Shown: piece after piece, positions 45,470-55,857 of the stretch
How positions within the stretch are numbered: the stretch's first letter is position 1
How the letters are laid out: the number at the start of each line of letters is the position of its first letter
Program-made: the position numbers and the translations under genes
NCBI GenBank assembly: GCA_051530055.1
Contig: CM121342.1
Coordinates: forward strand, 5,890,001-5,954,000
Source: Neoechinorhynchus agilis
Taxonomy: Eukaryota > Acanthocephala
Length of the DNA stretch: 64,000 nt
Direction of reading: 5' to 3'
The notes under the pieces: generated by a model
Databases searched by the model: none
The model's input: the letters and a program-made list of their open reading frames with translations, nothing else
Told to the model about the DNA's origin: nothing

Positions 45470-48200
45470 TTCGTTATAAGCTCTCCTAAATTCGATATAA
45501 AGACCTTTAGAACCAAATATTTCTACTGTACTTCAAGAATGTGAAAGAGCGGGCTAAGATGGATATTCCCGAACGCTGATTGGCCGAAGCAATCTATGCT
45601 GTAATTAAGCAAGAGGAATGAATGGGGCGTAAACGATGTATTTAAGATAGGTGAGAAAATTGAATTTGAAGCTGCGTGATAAAATGGGGGTTTTTCCGAT
45701 TCTTTATGAAAAATTAAAAACAAAATTCAAACGACTTACAAAAAAAAGGGGCATGAGTAGCATATTGTCAAGATTTAATGTGAGAAAAAGAATAGCTAAA
45801 CAATCTGTAGTCTAAAAATAGTCTGGAAATTAATAAAATCGTCTTCTTTAGTATACAATTGGTTTAATTAAAAATGCAATGAAGCCGTTTCTTTGATCTC
45901 ATTCAGTGAATGCATGAGCAATCAAATTAAAATGAGTTGATTTTTTACTAAAAGTGAAAGCTCTGGTATCCCGCGTGGCATTCCCTCATAGATTAAGCTT
46001 GAATAACGTCAAATTTTTAAAATAACCAAATCCGTGCATTGACTGTCGTCAACAATTTTCACAAAATACAAGTAGCCACTAATCAACCTTAATGATGTTT
46101 TCTTGACTGAATTGCTAAAATATTAAATTAATTGTTCACACCAAGCTACTAAGACATTCAAAAAGGTTTAAATCCACGAAAATGTATTTAATTATGCATT
46201 TCCTAATCTCAAAAAGAAAACATTAACGCCCATCTAAATTCTAAATTGAAAAGTTAAATGGACACAAGTGTATAAGAGCGTACTTGAGTGTTCATAGGAA
46301 TGAATGATGATGAAAATTATAGATTCTTTATATGTCTCGAATACACCTGCTCAGTCTCCTGTTGTTAACAAGAGATTGTTCAGAACATTTTGGGTTGATT
46401 AAAAATTATATCCTGTGGTCTCAAAGGAATTCTCAGTTGGGCGTGTTCGACACCAGAGACGGGTGCAAGCATTCGTTCTTAAATTTAAGGTTGTTGACAC
46501 AGCCAAAACTATTGTCACCTATTGCGCGATAAAGACATTGTTTACTCTTAGTCGCTAAAGTCATTTATCTACGATTTTTTTTGATCGTCTCTAATGCTTT
46601 TCGACACCTACCCGTGAATCCAGCCTATCAAAGCACGCATCTCCGACCTTTGACATAATAGTACTTGGCTCATCAAATATTAGTTGATCTAATCGAAAGA
46701 GATCTACTCATAAATTGTTATACACAAGATCTTTATGCCGACTGATACTTGACTCCTCATTTTTTTAATGGTGCGAACCTGATCAATTGACTAGTTTCGG
46801 CGTAGATGCACGTAGTTTATGTAGGTTATCCGATCGATCAGTGATCTTTCATCGGATTAGCTGCTTGATATTTTAGAATCGAATTTCATGGCATAAACAA
46901 AATGAAGATCGCTTTTGAAAATTCGAAATTTGCAAATTCTTTAATTATTAAAGATTTCAATTCATTAAATGGGTCGAAATTTCACGAGTAAACAATTTAC
47001 CAAAAAAATTGTTCGAAAGGCCGCTTACTTCAAATGCTTTCATAGGTATCGCAAAAATCTATAAATTTTGTCTTTAGGAGAAATATATTAATTTTTAACC
47101 AGTGAATCTTGTAAATTTTGGGTTGCTGTAAATTCTCTTATGAAAAAATCATATATATACCAATTTTGAGAGCGATTTAGTCGCAAATAAAATAACATTT
47201 GACGATTTGTATTATTTAGTTCAGAGGATTTTCAAATGTAAATTGATATTTTGAAATGTTTTAATTGTTGGAAGACGCGTTTGCTTTGTGATTTATCCAT
47301 AAACATGGTATCATTTTTATAAAAACAAACGGTGCAATAATTATGGCGATCCAGCACTTAAATGTTAATTGAGGCTAATTTGCGAGTCCATAGCAAATTA
47401 CAGGGTTTTTGCAATCAGATTGCAAAAAAATTTCCCAAGGTTAAATGATAATCCCAAAGGGATTTTATATAGACATTTACGTATGCAATGAATTTTCGAG
47501 AAGGTTTGAAATTACCATACGTGTCTCTTGACTGAATTTCTTATAAATTTATACGCTTTATCTTATTAAATTTTAATCATAATAAATTCGCAAGAATAGC
47601 AATGTAGTGAAAAGTTTTGAAAGCAAGGCCGCTTGGTTAATGATTTAATTTGTGTATATATTGCATTTAGGAAGGCATTCAGTTTGGAAATCTTCGACCA
47701 GAGGCTGATTTATTTAATTATTCTGTAGGATTTGGTAATTATTAACTTGATATAATTTACTAGTGACAATATTGAATTTTCAGTGTCGCTGTTCTAGAAA
47801 ATTTTCAAATTTGTCAAGTTTACTAAAAGGACTTCGCGAACTGGCAAATCATGACGCCGTTGGTGGCAATTCTTAATTAGCACCTTCCGCAAGGAACGAG
47901 CGGCCGTATGATTCATTTAGCGCCACGTGTAGCTCAGTCCTTTCACTTCTCTTGTTTGCTTATAGGAATTCATTAAAGTTGAATTTTAACGTTTTGTTGA
48001 ACGATCCTTTAAGCACGCAGTACCATTTTTGTATCATTAGAAATTTGAAGGTCGTTTCTCAATCAAATCTCACCGTTATGCAGAAAATGAAATTCTTCGC
48101 TTGTCATCGAAATTCGAATGAGGTTAAGAGACAAAGTCATCGTAATCTACACTTCAAATCGACTCTGATTTTAGAAGTATTAAAGACGTTTTCATCAGTT
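45470..48200. other. Long AT-rich gene-poor interval
   Basis: About 2.7 kb upstream of the ZIC gene on its promoter side. No coding exon, tRNA or tandem repeat was recognised; the ORFs at 46332-46532 and 47952-48209 lack support. Distance and position would suit regulatory DNA of a developmental gene, but no specific site can be named. Confidence 0.4.
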
Positions 48201-48204
48201 CTAA

Positions 48205-48310
48205 AATAAAAGTACCTCGCCGGATTCATCATCAGATTGCTTGTTATTAATAGACGCAAACTGGCGATGAACACGACGAGATTCGAAACGTTTTTAATCG
48301 AAAAATTTAA
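48205..48310. repeat. Small imperfect palindrome of the foldback motif family
   Basis: ctcgccggattcatcatcag at 48218-48237 is answered by ctggcgatgaacacgacgag at about 48260-48279, followed by cgaaacgtttttaatcg. The phrase tagacgcaaact...gatgaa...cgacgaga-ttcgaaa is shared with the satellite at 35790-37900. Confidence 0.6.
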
Positions 48311-48504
48311 ATAATAAGTCGACTGTTTTTGTCTCGTTCTTTAAACACCATTGAGTTCAGAACTTACTTCTGTAATTATTCTTTGTTGACTCTTCTATAA
48401 ATTATTATCATTCGACTGGTTCCGAATTTTCAGCTAAAATAATTTATTCTAAGTTTTAAGTGTGACCTTTTTCGTGGCTGATTATTTTCCCTGGGCACAC
48501 AGCT

Positions 48505-48555
48505 CACCGATATCTGGGTCGAGGATCCGTCCGGATTCTCAGATACCTAACGAAG
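48505..48555 (-). mobile_element. SINE body fragment
   Basis: gatccgtccggattctcaga followed by tacct matches the reverse complement of the agaatccggagg / aggtatctg part of the SINE at 12190-12390. It is only a fragment. Confidence 0.45.
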
Positions 48556-48846
48556 AGGTGGAAATGTAAAAAAATTCTGTATTGCGTTTGCAAAGTGTTA
48601 TCGCAACTTTTATAAAAAAAAGATAATCGATAAACTGAAATTCGCGATAAAAAAACTCGAATTCGTATTACTGAACGGTTTTTCATTCACAACGCGCTCT
48701 CAAATTTTATCAGCGCCCATTGCAATCAGTTTTTAAACGTTTAATATTAACTTTACTGTTTACGTCGGGAGATGGTTCTGATTGGATATTCACCGTCGAT
48801 GTGACATTTCGGGAAATCAAAGGCTAGAACTCTCAGATTAAATTGA

Positions 48847-49090
48847 TTATGGATTTGGTTTATACATTTTCATTTTATTCAACGTCAATTCACTACCTTT
48901 AATTGCCTTCAATGGTGAATATTTGCGATCTTTGAACATTGGCTGGTAAGAAAAGTGTCGCTCAAGACTTGGTAATAAAAGATTTTCTTGCTGCCAAAAT
49001 GTGCAACTTTCCTTCATGCGATATTGTATTTCTCTAAATTGGGGCGTTTTTATTTCCAACAAAGACAATTTGGCTACCGAATTAAAAATA
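48847..49090 (-). CDS. Possible small protein or terminal exon
   Basis: An open frame reads KTPQFREIQYRMKESCTFWQ, then LLLPSLERHFSYQPMFKDRK and ends TLNKMKMYKPNP with a stop at 48847-48849. Composition is protein-like in an AT-rich region, but the first ATG is internal (MKESCTFWQ, about 56 codons). A tcggtag acceptor near 49069 could make it a last exon, though an upstream exon would have to cross the tRNA gene. Not recognised. Confidence 0.25.
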
Positions 49091-49133
49091 TCAGGTTAAT
49101 TGTGGTAAATATGTTTCGTTTTCCGAAAGCATC

Positions 49134-49220
49134 GGCTCCGTAGCTCAGTCGGTTAGAGCGCCGTACTTATAGGCAGTGCGAGCGATGCGGATGTCGCGGG
49201 TTCGAGCCCCGCCGGAGCCA
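49134..49220 (+). tRNA. tRNA-Ile(UAU) with a 13-base intron
   Basis: The acceptor stem ggctccg pairs with cggagcc (49213-49219), and discriminator A is at 49220. The D arm is gctc-agtcggtta-gagc, and the anticodon stem ccgta pairs with tgcgg. The anticodon is TAT at 49168-49170. The T arm is gcggg-ttcgagc-cccgc. After A37 an intron ggcagtgcgagcg occupies 49172-49184, the canonical position. Intron-bearing tRNA-Ile(UAU) is usual in animals. It decodes AUA. Confidence 0.96.
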
Positions 49221-49234
49221 AAGCTCTCGCGTTT

Positions 49235-49590
49235 TTTCCCTCAGATCCTGAAAACTGTTATTTTTTTCTAAAGAGAATTTCCCTTTTAAAATGTTTACAC
49301 CTTCCATCGTCCAGACACAACTGAATCTCTTTTTCGACAAAGAATAGAATTTCCTTTCTTAAATGTTTACACCTTCCATCGTCTCGACACAGCTGAATCT
49401 TGCAAAGAATGGGATTTTCTTTTTAAATTTGAACGTTTTTAGCGTCCGGAAAACTGCTCTTTTTTAAATAGTAGAATATAATTTTTAAATTTTACCCATT
49501 TCCATAGTCCAGACACAACTGAATCTCTTTTTTCTAAAGAATAGAATTTCCTTTTTATATTTTTGTCTCTTTCCATAGTCCGAGCCAGAA
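49235..49590. repeat. Degenerate tandem repeat of roughly 85-110 bp, four to five units
   Basis: ttccatcgtccagacacaac, tgaatctctttttcgacaaa and gaatagaatttcctttcttaa recur with many changes (also ccatcgtctcgacacagctg and ccatagtccagacacaactg). The array starts right after the tRNA and loses similarity near 49590. Confidence 0.75.
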
Positions 49591-49675
49591 TAGTTTTGTT
49601 CATTAACGATGTAAAGATATTGTACATAAGATAATTTTAAGATTGGTGAATTTATTAAAATTAAATTAAGATTGT

Positions 49676-49790
49676 CAATTGAATTCGAATTTTCGACCCT
49701 TTCGTAGGTCTTCATCAGGGCGAATAAAACACTTCAACAATATCCTGACGAAGACCCACGAAAGGGTCGAAAATTCGAATTCAATTGACG
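49676..49790. mobile_element. Small foldback element, about 115 bp
   Basis: caattgaattcgaattttcg, accctttcgtaggtcttcat, cagg is followed by a short centre (gcgaataaaacacttcaaca) and the reverse complement cctgacgaagacccacgaaa, gggtcgaaaattcgaattca. Arms are about 45 bp with one or two mismatches. Confidence 0.9.
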
Positions 49791-50296
49791 ATTGTTTAAA
49801 ACAAAATAAGCATTTAAGCGAGAGACTTAATATCCAAAACTAACGATTCATTTGAAAAATAGGCTCCACATTACGAATATTTGACTCTTTAAAGCTCGTA
49901 TAATATCGACGGCTCTTTTTATTCAAATTAACAAATTTTTACAGTGGACCCTAAAAAACAAATCTACTTCAATTTTGTTTGGTTAGGAATCTGTGTTTGT
50001 TTTCATTTAAATTGCATGGATCTCGTTTTTCCATTGAAGGAAAATGTGCAAAAATTCAACTCAGGTAAAAAAAGGACTTTAATAGATTCGCTTTTGAGCA
50101 TTGCTAAAACAAATATGTTTGGCAAACTCCTTTTTTTAATGAGACTCAATTGTCTCCTTGTCACTCCATTGGTGGCATAAGTCACGGCATGACACCACTC
50201 CGTAACAGCTTTTTTCGCCGCAATCCCTTTTATATTTATTGCTCAATTCGTGCAATCTCAAGAAAGTCGGAACTACATCTTTCTCTCAAAAAACAA

Positions 50297-50707
50297 ATGA
50301 AATCGTCGTTGTTGATCTCACTGCTCTCCATTCTGAGTGCCGCATTTTGCTATCAATGGCACGTTAGCAGCCTAACTGGACGGATTATTGGTGAAGGAAG
50401 GATTCCGAAAAATTCAATAGTAAAGATCAGGATGGATGATGTAAGTATGGCGGATGCGAGTGCAAAAACCATAGCTAAAAGAATAATTTATAAACCAAGA
50501 AGGTTTCCAATCGATTTTGAAATGGAATACGATGATAACCGCATTGATCCAAGACGCACATACGCCTTAAGTGTAAGAATTGAACGAATTGGAAAAGATC
50601 GGAAGCTTCTCTTTATTAATGACCAACAAACCCGCATCTTGACATTGGGAAATCCACGAAACAATATAAAAGTGCACGTTAGAAGAACTGAGTATCAAAT
50701 TAATTAA
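50297..50707 (+). CDS. Secreted YbaY-domain protein, 136 aa
   Basis: A signal peptide (MKSSLLISLLSILSAAFCYQ) is followed by one domain: SLTGRIIGEGRIPKNSIVKI, MDDVSMADASAKTIAKRIIY, PIDFEMEYDDNRIDPRRTYA, LSVRIERIGKDRKLLFINDQ, TRILTLGNP. This is the pattern of the lipoprotein YbaY family (xxTGxVxY...LPxxAxVxVxLxDVSxADA...PxxFxxxYD...IDPxxxYAxxARI...LxFINDxxxxVLT). The start at 50297 was chosen over 50150 because it gives a clean signal peptide. There is no lipobox Cys in the usual place. It is intronless and its AT content matches its neighbours. Function in animals is unknown; acquisition from bacteria is possible but not shown. Confidence 0.8.
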   Translation: MKSSLLISLLSILSAAFCYQWHVSSLTGRIIGEGRIPKNSIVKIRMDDVSMADASAKTIAKRIIYKPRRFPIDFEMEYDDNRIDPRRTYALSVRIERIGKDRKLLFINDQQTRILTLGNPRNNIKVHVRRTEYQIN

Positions 50708-50734
50708 AGTAGATTTTCGTTTGATTGACGACAA

Positions 50735-51060
50735 TTTTACTCAATGCCATTCGACAGTGTGATCTGAAGCGTGACCATCGCCGAGATCGGTCACTTGCTG
50801 GACGCGTTTCTTTGAAGCTCGCAGACGGAGATGCGAGAGAAGCAGTTCGTCTTTTATCATCAATGGACAGTCTCGCCAAAAGATAACAAAGAAACTTTAC
50901 GAATTCGTCGTTCCAAAGATCCGAGTGGCGACGGTCGGTAGTTTTTCGTTAAATCCTCCTCCTTCGATCCGATCCCTTATGTTTTATCATCGAAATCAAA
51001 AGTGAAGATGGCAATCTACTCTTTTGCTAACGGACCAGTTAATGTTCTTGACGAGCTCCG
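50735..51060 (+). mobile_element. Retroelement fragment (linker before reverse transcriptase)
   Basis: A + frame reads LKRDHRRDRSLAGRVSLKLA, DGDAREAVRLLSSMDSLAK, followed after breaks by a DPSGDGR / PPPSIRSL-like region. This is the segment that precedes reverse transcriptase in the same family as the tails at 2745, 7262, 17690 and 43190. It is an isolated fragment. Confidence 0.6.
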
Positions 51061-51560
51061 GCCTCAAGGTTTTATTCCACACACAAAACTGACACAACTA
51101 TAACCGTACTATAACGCAGTTTATCGATCGACAAATCAGCCTTCTCCTGTTGTCGCTCTTCGGACTTCCTTATCTCGTGGTACTCCTCATCGGTCACCTC
51201 TTTCTTGACCTTCTCTTCATCAAATTCGTGACCCGGCCAACATTAAGCGCCATACTTTGCTACAGGTCGGATAACTGTCTTGTAGACTTTCAACTTTAGG
51301 CCGTCTTTTATTCTGCGATCGCAAAGTACACCGGCTGTCGATCGCCATTTAGTCCAGTCAACGCTTATTCTTGATGACACTTCGTATTGTAAATCGCCTT
51401 CAACTGAGATGAATGATCCGAGGTATTTGAACCTGTCGGTGCTCCACTCCACGAAACGTCACTTTCAATGTAACGTCTTCTTCTTTACGATTACTGCTCC
51501 ATATCGCACTATTCGTTTGTTCTTTAATCTTTCGCTTCTCCTGGACTTCGATGCTTCTGC
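51060..51560 (-). mobile_element. RTE-type LINE, reverse transcriptase C-terminal piece
   Basis: The minus frame FKYLGSFISVEGDLQYEVSS, then SVDWTKWRSTAGVLCDRRIK and VYKTVIRPVAKYGA is the conserved C-terminal part of RTE reverse transcriptase. Together with 53712-53905 and 54890-55800, in the same orientation and correct order, it appears to be one element split by later insertions. Confidence 0.85.
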
Positions 51561-51574
51561 TTGAGATTTTGATT

Positions 51575-51690
51575 GATTCAACGTTCAGATACCTCCCGAG
51601 GAGGCTGAACTCATCAGTGAGTTCCCTCTCTCCAACGAGATATTTCGTCCCCTTTGATTATGGGTCATCGGCGGTAACGGATTCGAATCC
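51575..51690 (-). mobile_element. SINE copy, reverse orientation
   Basis: cagatacctcccgaggaggc ... ggtaacggattcgaatcctt is the reverse complement of the SINE body plus B box seen at 12190-12390 and 4024-4215. Sequence to about 51870 (gggcacacactcaactgatt, aagcactggtctgcgctaaa, ccgtacagtc) also matches the extended body. Confidence 0.6.
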
Positions 51691-51889
51691 TTGATCCAAA
51701 CAAGTCAGGAATGTTTTTGTGGCTTAGCCGAATACATTTTTAAGTATATATTTGAGGTTGCTCAAATTCAGTTTATTTGGCTGATTTGGGCACACACTCA
51801 ACTGATTTATTGGCCAGAAAAGCACTGGTCTGCGCTAAATACCCACAACCGTACAGTCAATCCTGCGGACCGACCAAAACAGGGGCTTT

Positions 51890-53705
51890 ATTGCACAAAA
51901 ACACACACCAAACACCACCAGGGACGCGTGCTAAATGGTAGCAAAAGCGCGGCGATGTTGCGGGGACGACGGCGCCAACAGTATCAATTAATCAATATCA
52001 CAATCTTCCCCCTTCGCTCTTAGTTTGCTAGGGATCCGACAGGACCTCCTAACTTCTAGTCCATGTTCTGTGACATATTTTGAGCCCATCTCCGGATGTT
52101 GGACATTAATGTTGTCCTTCACCGGAACATCTCTCGAATTTAGTGCAGACGGCAAATCGTCTTCGCTGCTTTTTATGGCGGTCAGATCTTCCCCAGGAGG
52201 AGCTGGTCTTTCCTTCGAAACCAAATCTCGCCGGCCATCAGGGTGTTCGATCAGTGCAGTTTTCTCTTCTTGCCACTGACCAACACGACTTCACTTACTC
52301 TATCGTCGAATTTGGTCCTTGCGATCATTGGAGGAGATTAGCTCACTTCTTCTTGGGAAGCTGGACATCCGTTAATGCGGTGTCTTTCCTGTGCTGGCAC
52401 AGAGTAACATCCGTATTTTTCCCAGCGCTTCGTGAAGCACCTCGGACCATCTAAATAATGGAATATCTTTATCGAAAAGCACCAATTCTATCGCTTTCCA
52501 AATGACTCCATTTAGACGCTCACATTGTCCGTTACCTTGAGGGTGGTAGGCGGTTGTGTGTAATGTGATGGCGAATCGGACGACGACAGCGCGCATTTCA
52601 CATGCGTCCATTTGCTAGATTGTTAGTTCGCGGTTTTTGTTGTTGAATAAACGCCTAAATGCAGAACATTTTATTCAACAAAAAGGGGCTACCAAAAGAC
52701 AATCCAGGAAGCAGACGGATCGAAATGAGCTCTACTCTCGATACAACGGTTCATAAAGTGAATGATGCTTTTAGGCTAACCACGACGGTCACTCAGCCGA
52801 AATCTTTGAGCACTGGCTCGCAACATTCGAAAATTACATACAGGATAAAAGGAAATTGGTCCGCCTTGTGTAGGTCCTAAGGTCTATGCTCAAATCAAAA
52901 CATGTAGAACTTATGAAAATGTAAAGGAGTTTTAAAAAAAGTCATATTGCAAAGCAACTAATGTGATTGATGACCCGTCGACAAACGAATACCGAGTCGG
53001 TGACGGATTATGTAACCGAATTAAGGCTGTTGGCGGATCAATTTCAATTCAAAGACGTTAAAGCTGGCGTAAGAGAATCACTTATCGCGGGAGTATACTC
53101 AGACAAACTTGAAGCTGCTTGAAAATTCGGACATTGCCGTAGATGAAGCGATTCAACTAGCTACTGTCATTGAGCAGGCTGAGAACGATTGCCGTTACTA
53201 CAACCAATCACAATGTAACAACATAAAGAAAGATCAACCATCGTCTGACGAATACCTAACACAGAGTTCTGATTGCCGCGCTGCCATTACTCCTACTCCT
53301 GATTGTCGAGCTGCCAACACTCCTATCCCTCGAACGATAGTAAACGAAGGCTCCACTGCCATAAATCGACCATACGGCAAGCAAGAATTCTATTTTTGCG
53401 GAGAAAGGCGTCATCCGAGATCAATGTGTCCGGCGAAGGATGCGAAGTGCAACATCTGCAAGAAAATAGGCCACTATGCCAAAGTTTGCAAGTCTGCGTC
53501 TAGAGTGGCCGCGATCTCATTACTGGCAATCCAAAATATACGCAAAAGTCCAAGTTCTGATTTCATCTTCTTGAACGATAAATCGAAATTGTCAGTTTTG
53601 TTCGACACGGGCAGTTCTCAAAACTTCATTGACGATAAAATAGCGAAGAGACTACGACTCAAGGTTAGCCAGAGAGCCTCCAATGGTAGAATTTCTTAGG
53701 ACGTC
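51890..53705. mobile_element. Ty3/Gypsy-type LTR retrotransposon fossils in two orientations
   Basis: On the minus strand, 52640-51990 encodes an integrase end (LHTTAYHPQGNGQCERLNGV and a VRRSCRIPSKLRA tail) followed by a purine-rich tract and probable LTR sequence. On the plus strand, about 52660-53700 encodes gag, with two zinc knuckles (FYFCGERRHPRSMCPAKD and CNICKKIGHYAKVC), then an aspartic protease (SVLFDTGSSQNFIDDKI). The opposite orientations mean two copies or a rearranged one. Both are broken, incomplete and lack a polymerase region here. They sit inside the RTE element. Confidence 0.8.
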
Positions 53706-53711
53706 TATCAC

Positions 53712-53905
53712 GATCGCAAACAAGAATGTGCTCAGAGCCGAACCCTATTGCCGACCGTAGCATTCTCGATACATCGCTCGGATCGCGGTGACATAGTGAT
53801 CGGGACAATTCCTTTTCCTGAGCCATGCCCACACTGGATCACTAGATCCCGAGGGACCGTGCCGTACGCTTCTTCCAAATCGACAAACACACTACCTCTC
53901 ATACA
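53712..53905 (-). mobile_element. RTE-type LINE, reverse transcriptase core piece
   Basis: The minus frame FVDLEEAYGTVPRDLVIQCG matches the RTE palm motif FVDLEKAFDxVPR. It lies between the two insertions that split the element. Confidence 0.7.
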
Positions 53906-54888
53906 GCTGCCTTAGCACGAATATTGCGTCGATTGTGCCTGGGCACTTTCCCATCGTGTCTTAACGAAACCCGTGTCGTCCCCATACCCAAAAACAATAA
54001 ACGGATTTCCTCCACATCCTTTCGTCCCATCTCTATCCTCTCTCCTTCCTCTAAAATCTTAGAAAAATGTTTTAAACCCCGCCTACTTCCCTTCTTCCTC
54101 AAAAACATCTCCCCTTCCCAATTCGCTTTCCGTCCCAATTACTCTTGTTCTGATGCCCTCCTCTGCTTCTACGATACCCTTGTGCGCAGCTTAGATTCCA
54201 ATCCAGAATCAACCGTCCGTCTCGTGCAACTGGATATTTCCAGGGCGTTTGAGTCGGTTGATCACTCCCTTCTCCTCCAAACATGTGCTTGCTTTGGCCT
54301 CCCAACTTGACAACTCGCTTGGATTTCCTCTTTCCTCTCCAACCGCAAACAATATATTAAATGTGGAACTTCTTGCTCCTCTTCTCTGCCCATATTTAAA
54401 GGGGTCCCCAAAGGCGCCGTACTTTCCCCTCTCCTCTTTGACATTTTTCTAAATGACCTCCACCCCTCGCTCCCTCTACCAAATATTTTCTCTATGCAGA
54501 TGACCTCACAGTCATTACTATCGCATCTCCCTCTCTCTCCACAACCATGGACGAGCTTATCTATCTCACTTCTTCGCTCTCCACCCTAAACCTCTCCCAA
54601 AATTTATCCAAATCTTTTGAGCTTGTCCCCCACATTATCCAACGCTCCTCTTCTCTCCGAATACTGGGCCTGATTTTACAAGAAACCCTTAGATGGGATG
54701 CCCACCTCGTCTTTACCTTCTCAAACTCCTCCAGCGTCTCGGCGTATCCCCTAAACACCTTGCCCACTTTTATCTTTCTGCCATCCTTCCTATCCTTACA
54801 TACGCCCTCCCCACTTCGGCCTTCCTTTTCGCCTGTTTCTAAGCGTCTGCATTCGAGGCCGAAGCTTCCACTTCAACCACATTCTTGC
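53906..54888 (+). mobile_element. LINE (Jockey/CR1-like) reverse transcriptase fragment
   Basis: The + frames give FPSCLNETRVVPIPKNNKRI, FRPISILSPSSKILEKCF, PSQFAFRPNYSCSDALLCFY, LVQLDISRAFESVDHSLLLQ, a YADD motif near 54492, and a SLRILGLILQETLRWDAHLV thumb segment. It has frame breaks, and no endonuclease domain or 3' tail is seen. It is related to the copies at 10300-11575 and 28084-31300. It is inserted in the RTE element. Confidence 0.85.
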
Positions 54889-54889
54889 T

Positions 54890-55800
54890 CAATTTCCGGG
54901 TGAGCACGATTTTCATCTTTTCCCCGAGTATAGGATCCTTTAGCCTCCACCACTTGATTTTAGGCGCAATTCTCGTTGTCGGCTGTGTGGCTCTCCCTCG
55001 AATATTGAGGTCCATCTCGAGCACTCTATGTTGCGTGGTGTACTCCTCTCATAGTATTATCTCTACATTCTGAACTTCACCCCATCTCGCTATCGGATAC
55101 AAAATGAAATCGATTTTGGCTTGATCTTCCACCGCTTAAGTATGTGTAAAGATGCCGTGGGTCTTTTTTGAAGTATTGGAAATGCGAAACGCCAACACTG
55201 CTGCGTAATCCAATAGTCTAACATCCTCGGCGTTCGCTCGTATCCATCTATCGGCCCCACGTGTCCGTTGAAATCGCCGGTTATCACGCATCGACCCTCC
55301 CTAGGCCTTTTCACTTCCGATAAATCCAGCCAAAATTCCTCCTTATCCTCTTCACTACAACCGAATTGTGGGTTCGTACGTAGAAACTATTGTTCGGGCT
55401 TCGCCGTTAACGCTTTCAGCGAAATTACCCGATCGCTTGTTCGTCAATAGATCCTTTGGTACTATGACGCCCACTCCGTTCCTACCACTTGCTCCTCCAC
55501 TACAGAACAGTTTAAATCCGTCGCCTAATTCTCTAACATTTCCTCCCTTCCATCTGATCTCCTGGACGTCCTCATCAAATCGGCCACTTCTCTGCTTCCC
55601 CTCCCCGGTCATTGAACCTACGTTCAAGGTGCCGATTCGTATTCGTTGATCCGGTAAACCTGAATAATTTTTCACAAACCCCGGCCGGCGGGTTTGCGCG
55701 TTGCATGAGGGGAATGCCCTAGCCCGATCGATCGGATGTATTAGACTTGACATTGCTGATGAAACACCACCACCCACAACATAAAATATTTGTTCAATTG
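54890..55800 (-). mobile_element. RTE-type LINE, endonuclease piece
   Basis: The minus frames read PDQRIRIGTLNVGSMTGEGK, EIRWKGGNVRELGDGFKLFC, NGVGVIVPKDLLTNKRSG and later GRCVITGDFNGHVGPIDGYE. This is the AP-type endonuclease of RTE elements (often labelled craniofacial development protein 2-like). It ends 58 bases before the kelch gene's 3' end and has frame breaks. Confidence 0.88.
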
Positions 55801-55857
55801 TCATGTAATCATTTTAAAAATTCTAAATCATTTCCTTTAATCTTTTAGTTTCTCGAC

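Noticed and set aside
23635-49790. Hammerhead ribozyme cores at ctgaNga-hairpin-gaaa sites in the foldback elements
   Set aside because: The conserved bases resemble CUGANGA ... GAAA, but there is always one extra A between the GA and the stem II helix, some copies have CCGA in place of CUGA, and no closing stem with a cleavage site was found. The shared motif is reported as a finding without a ribozyme claim.
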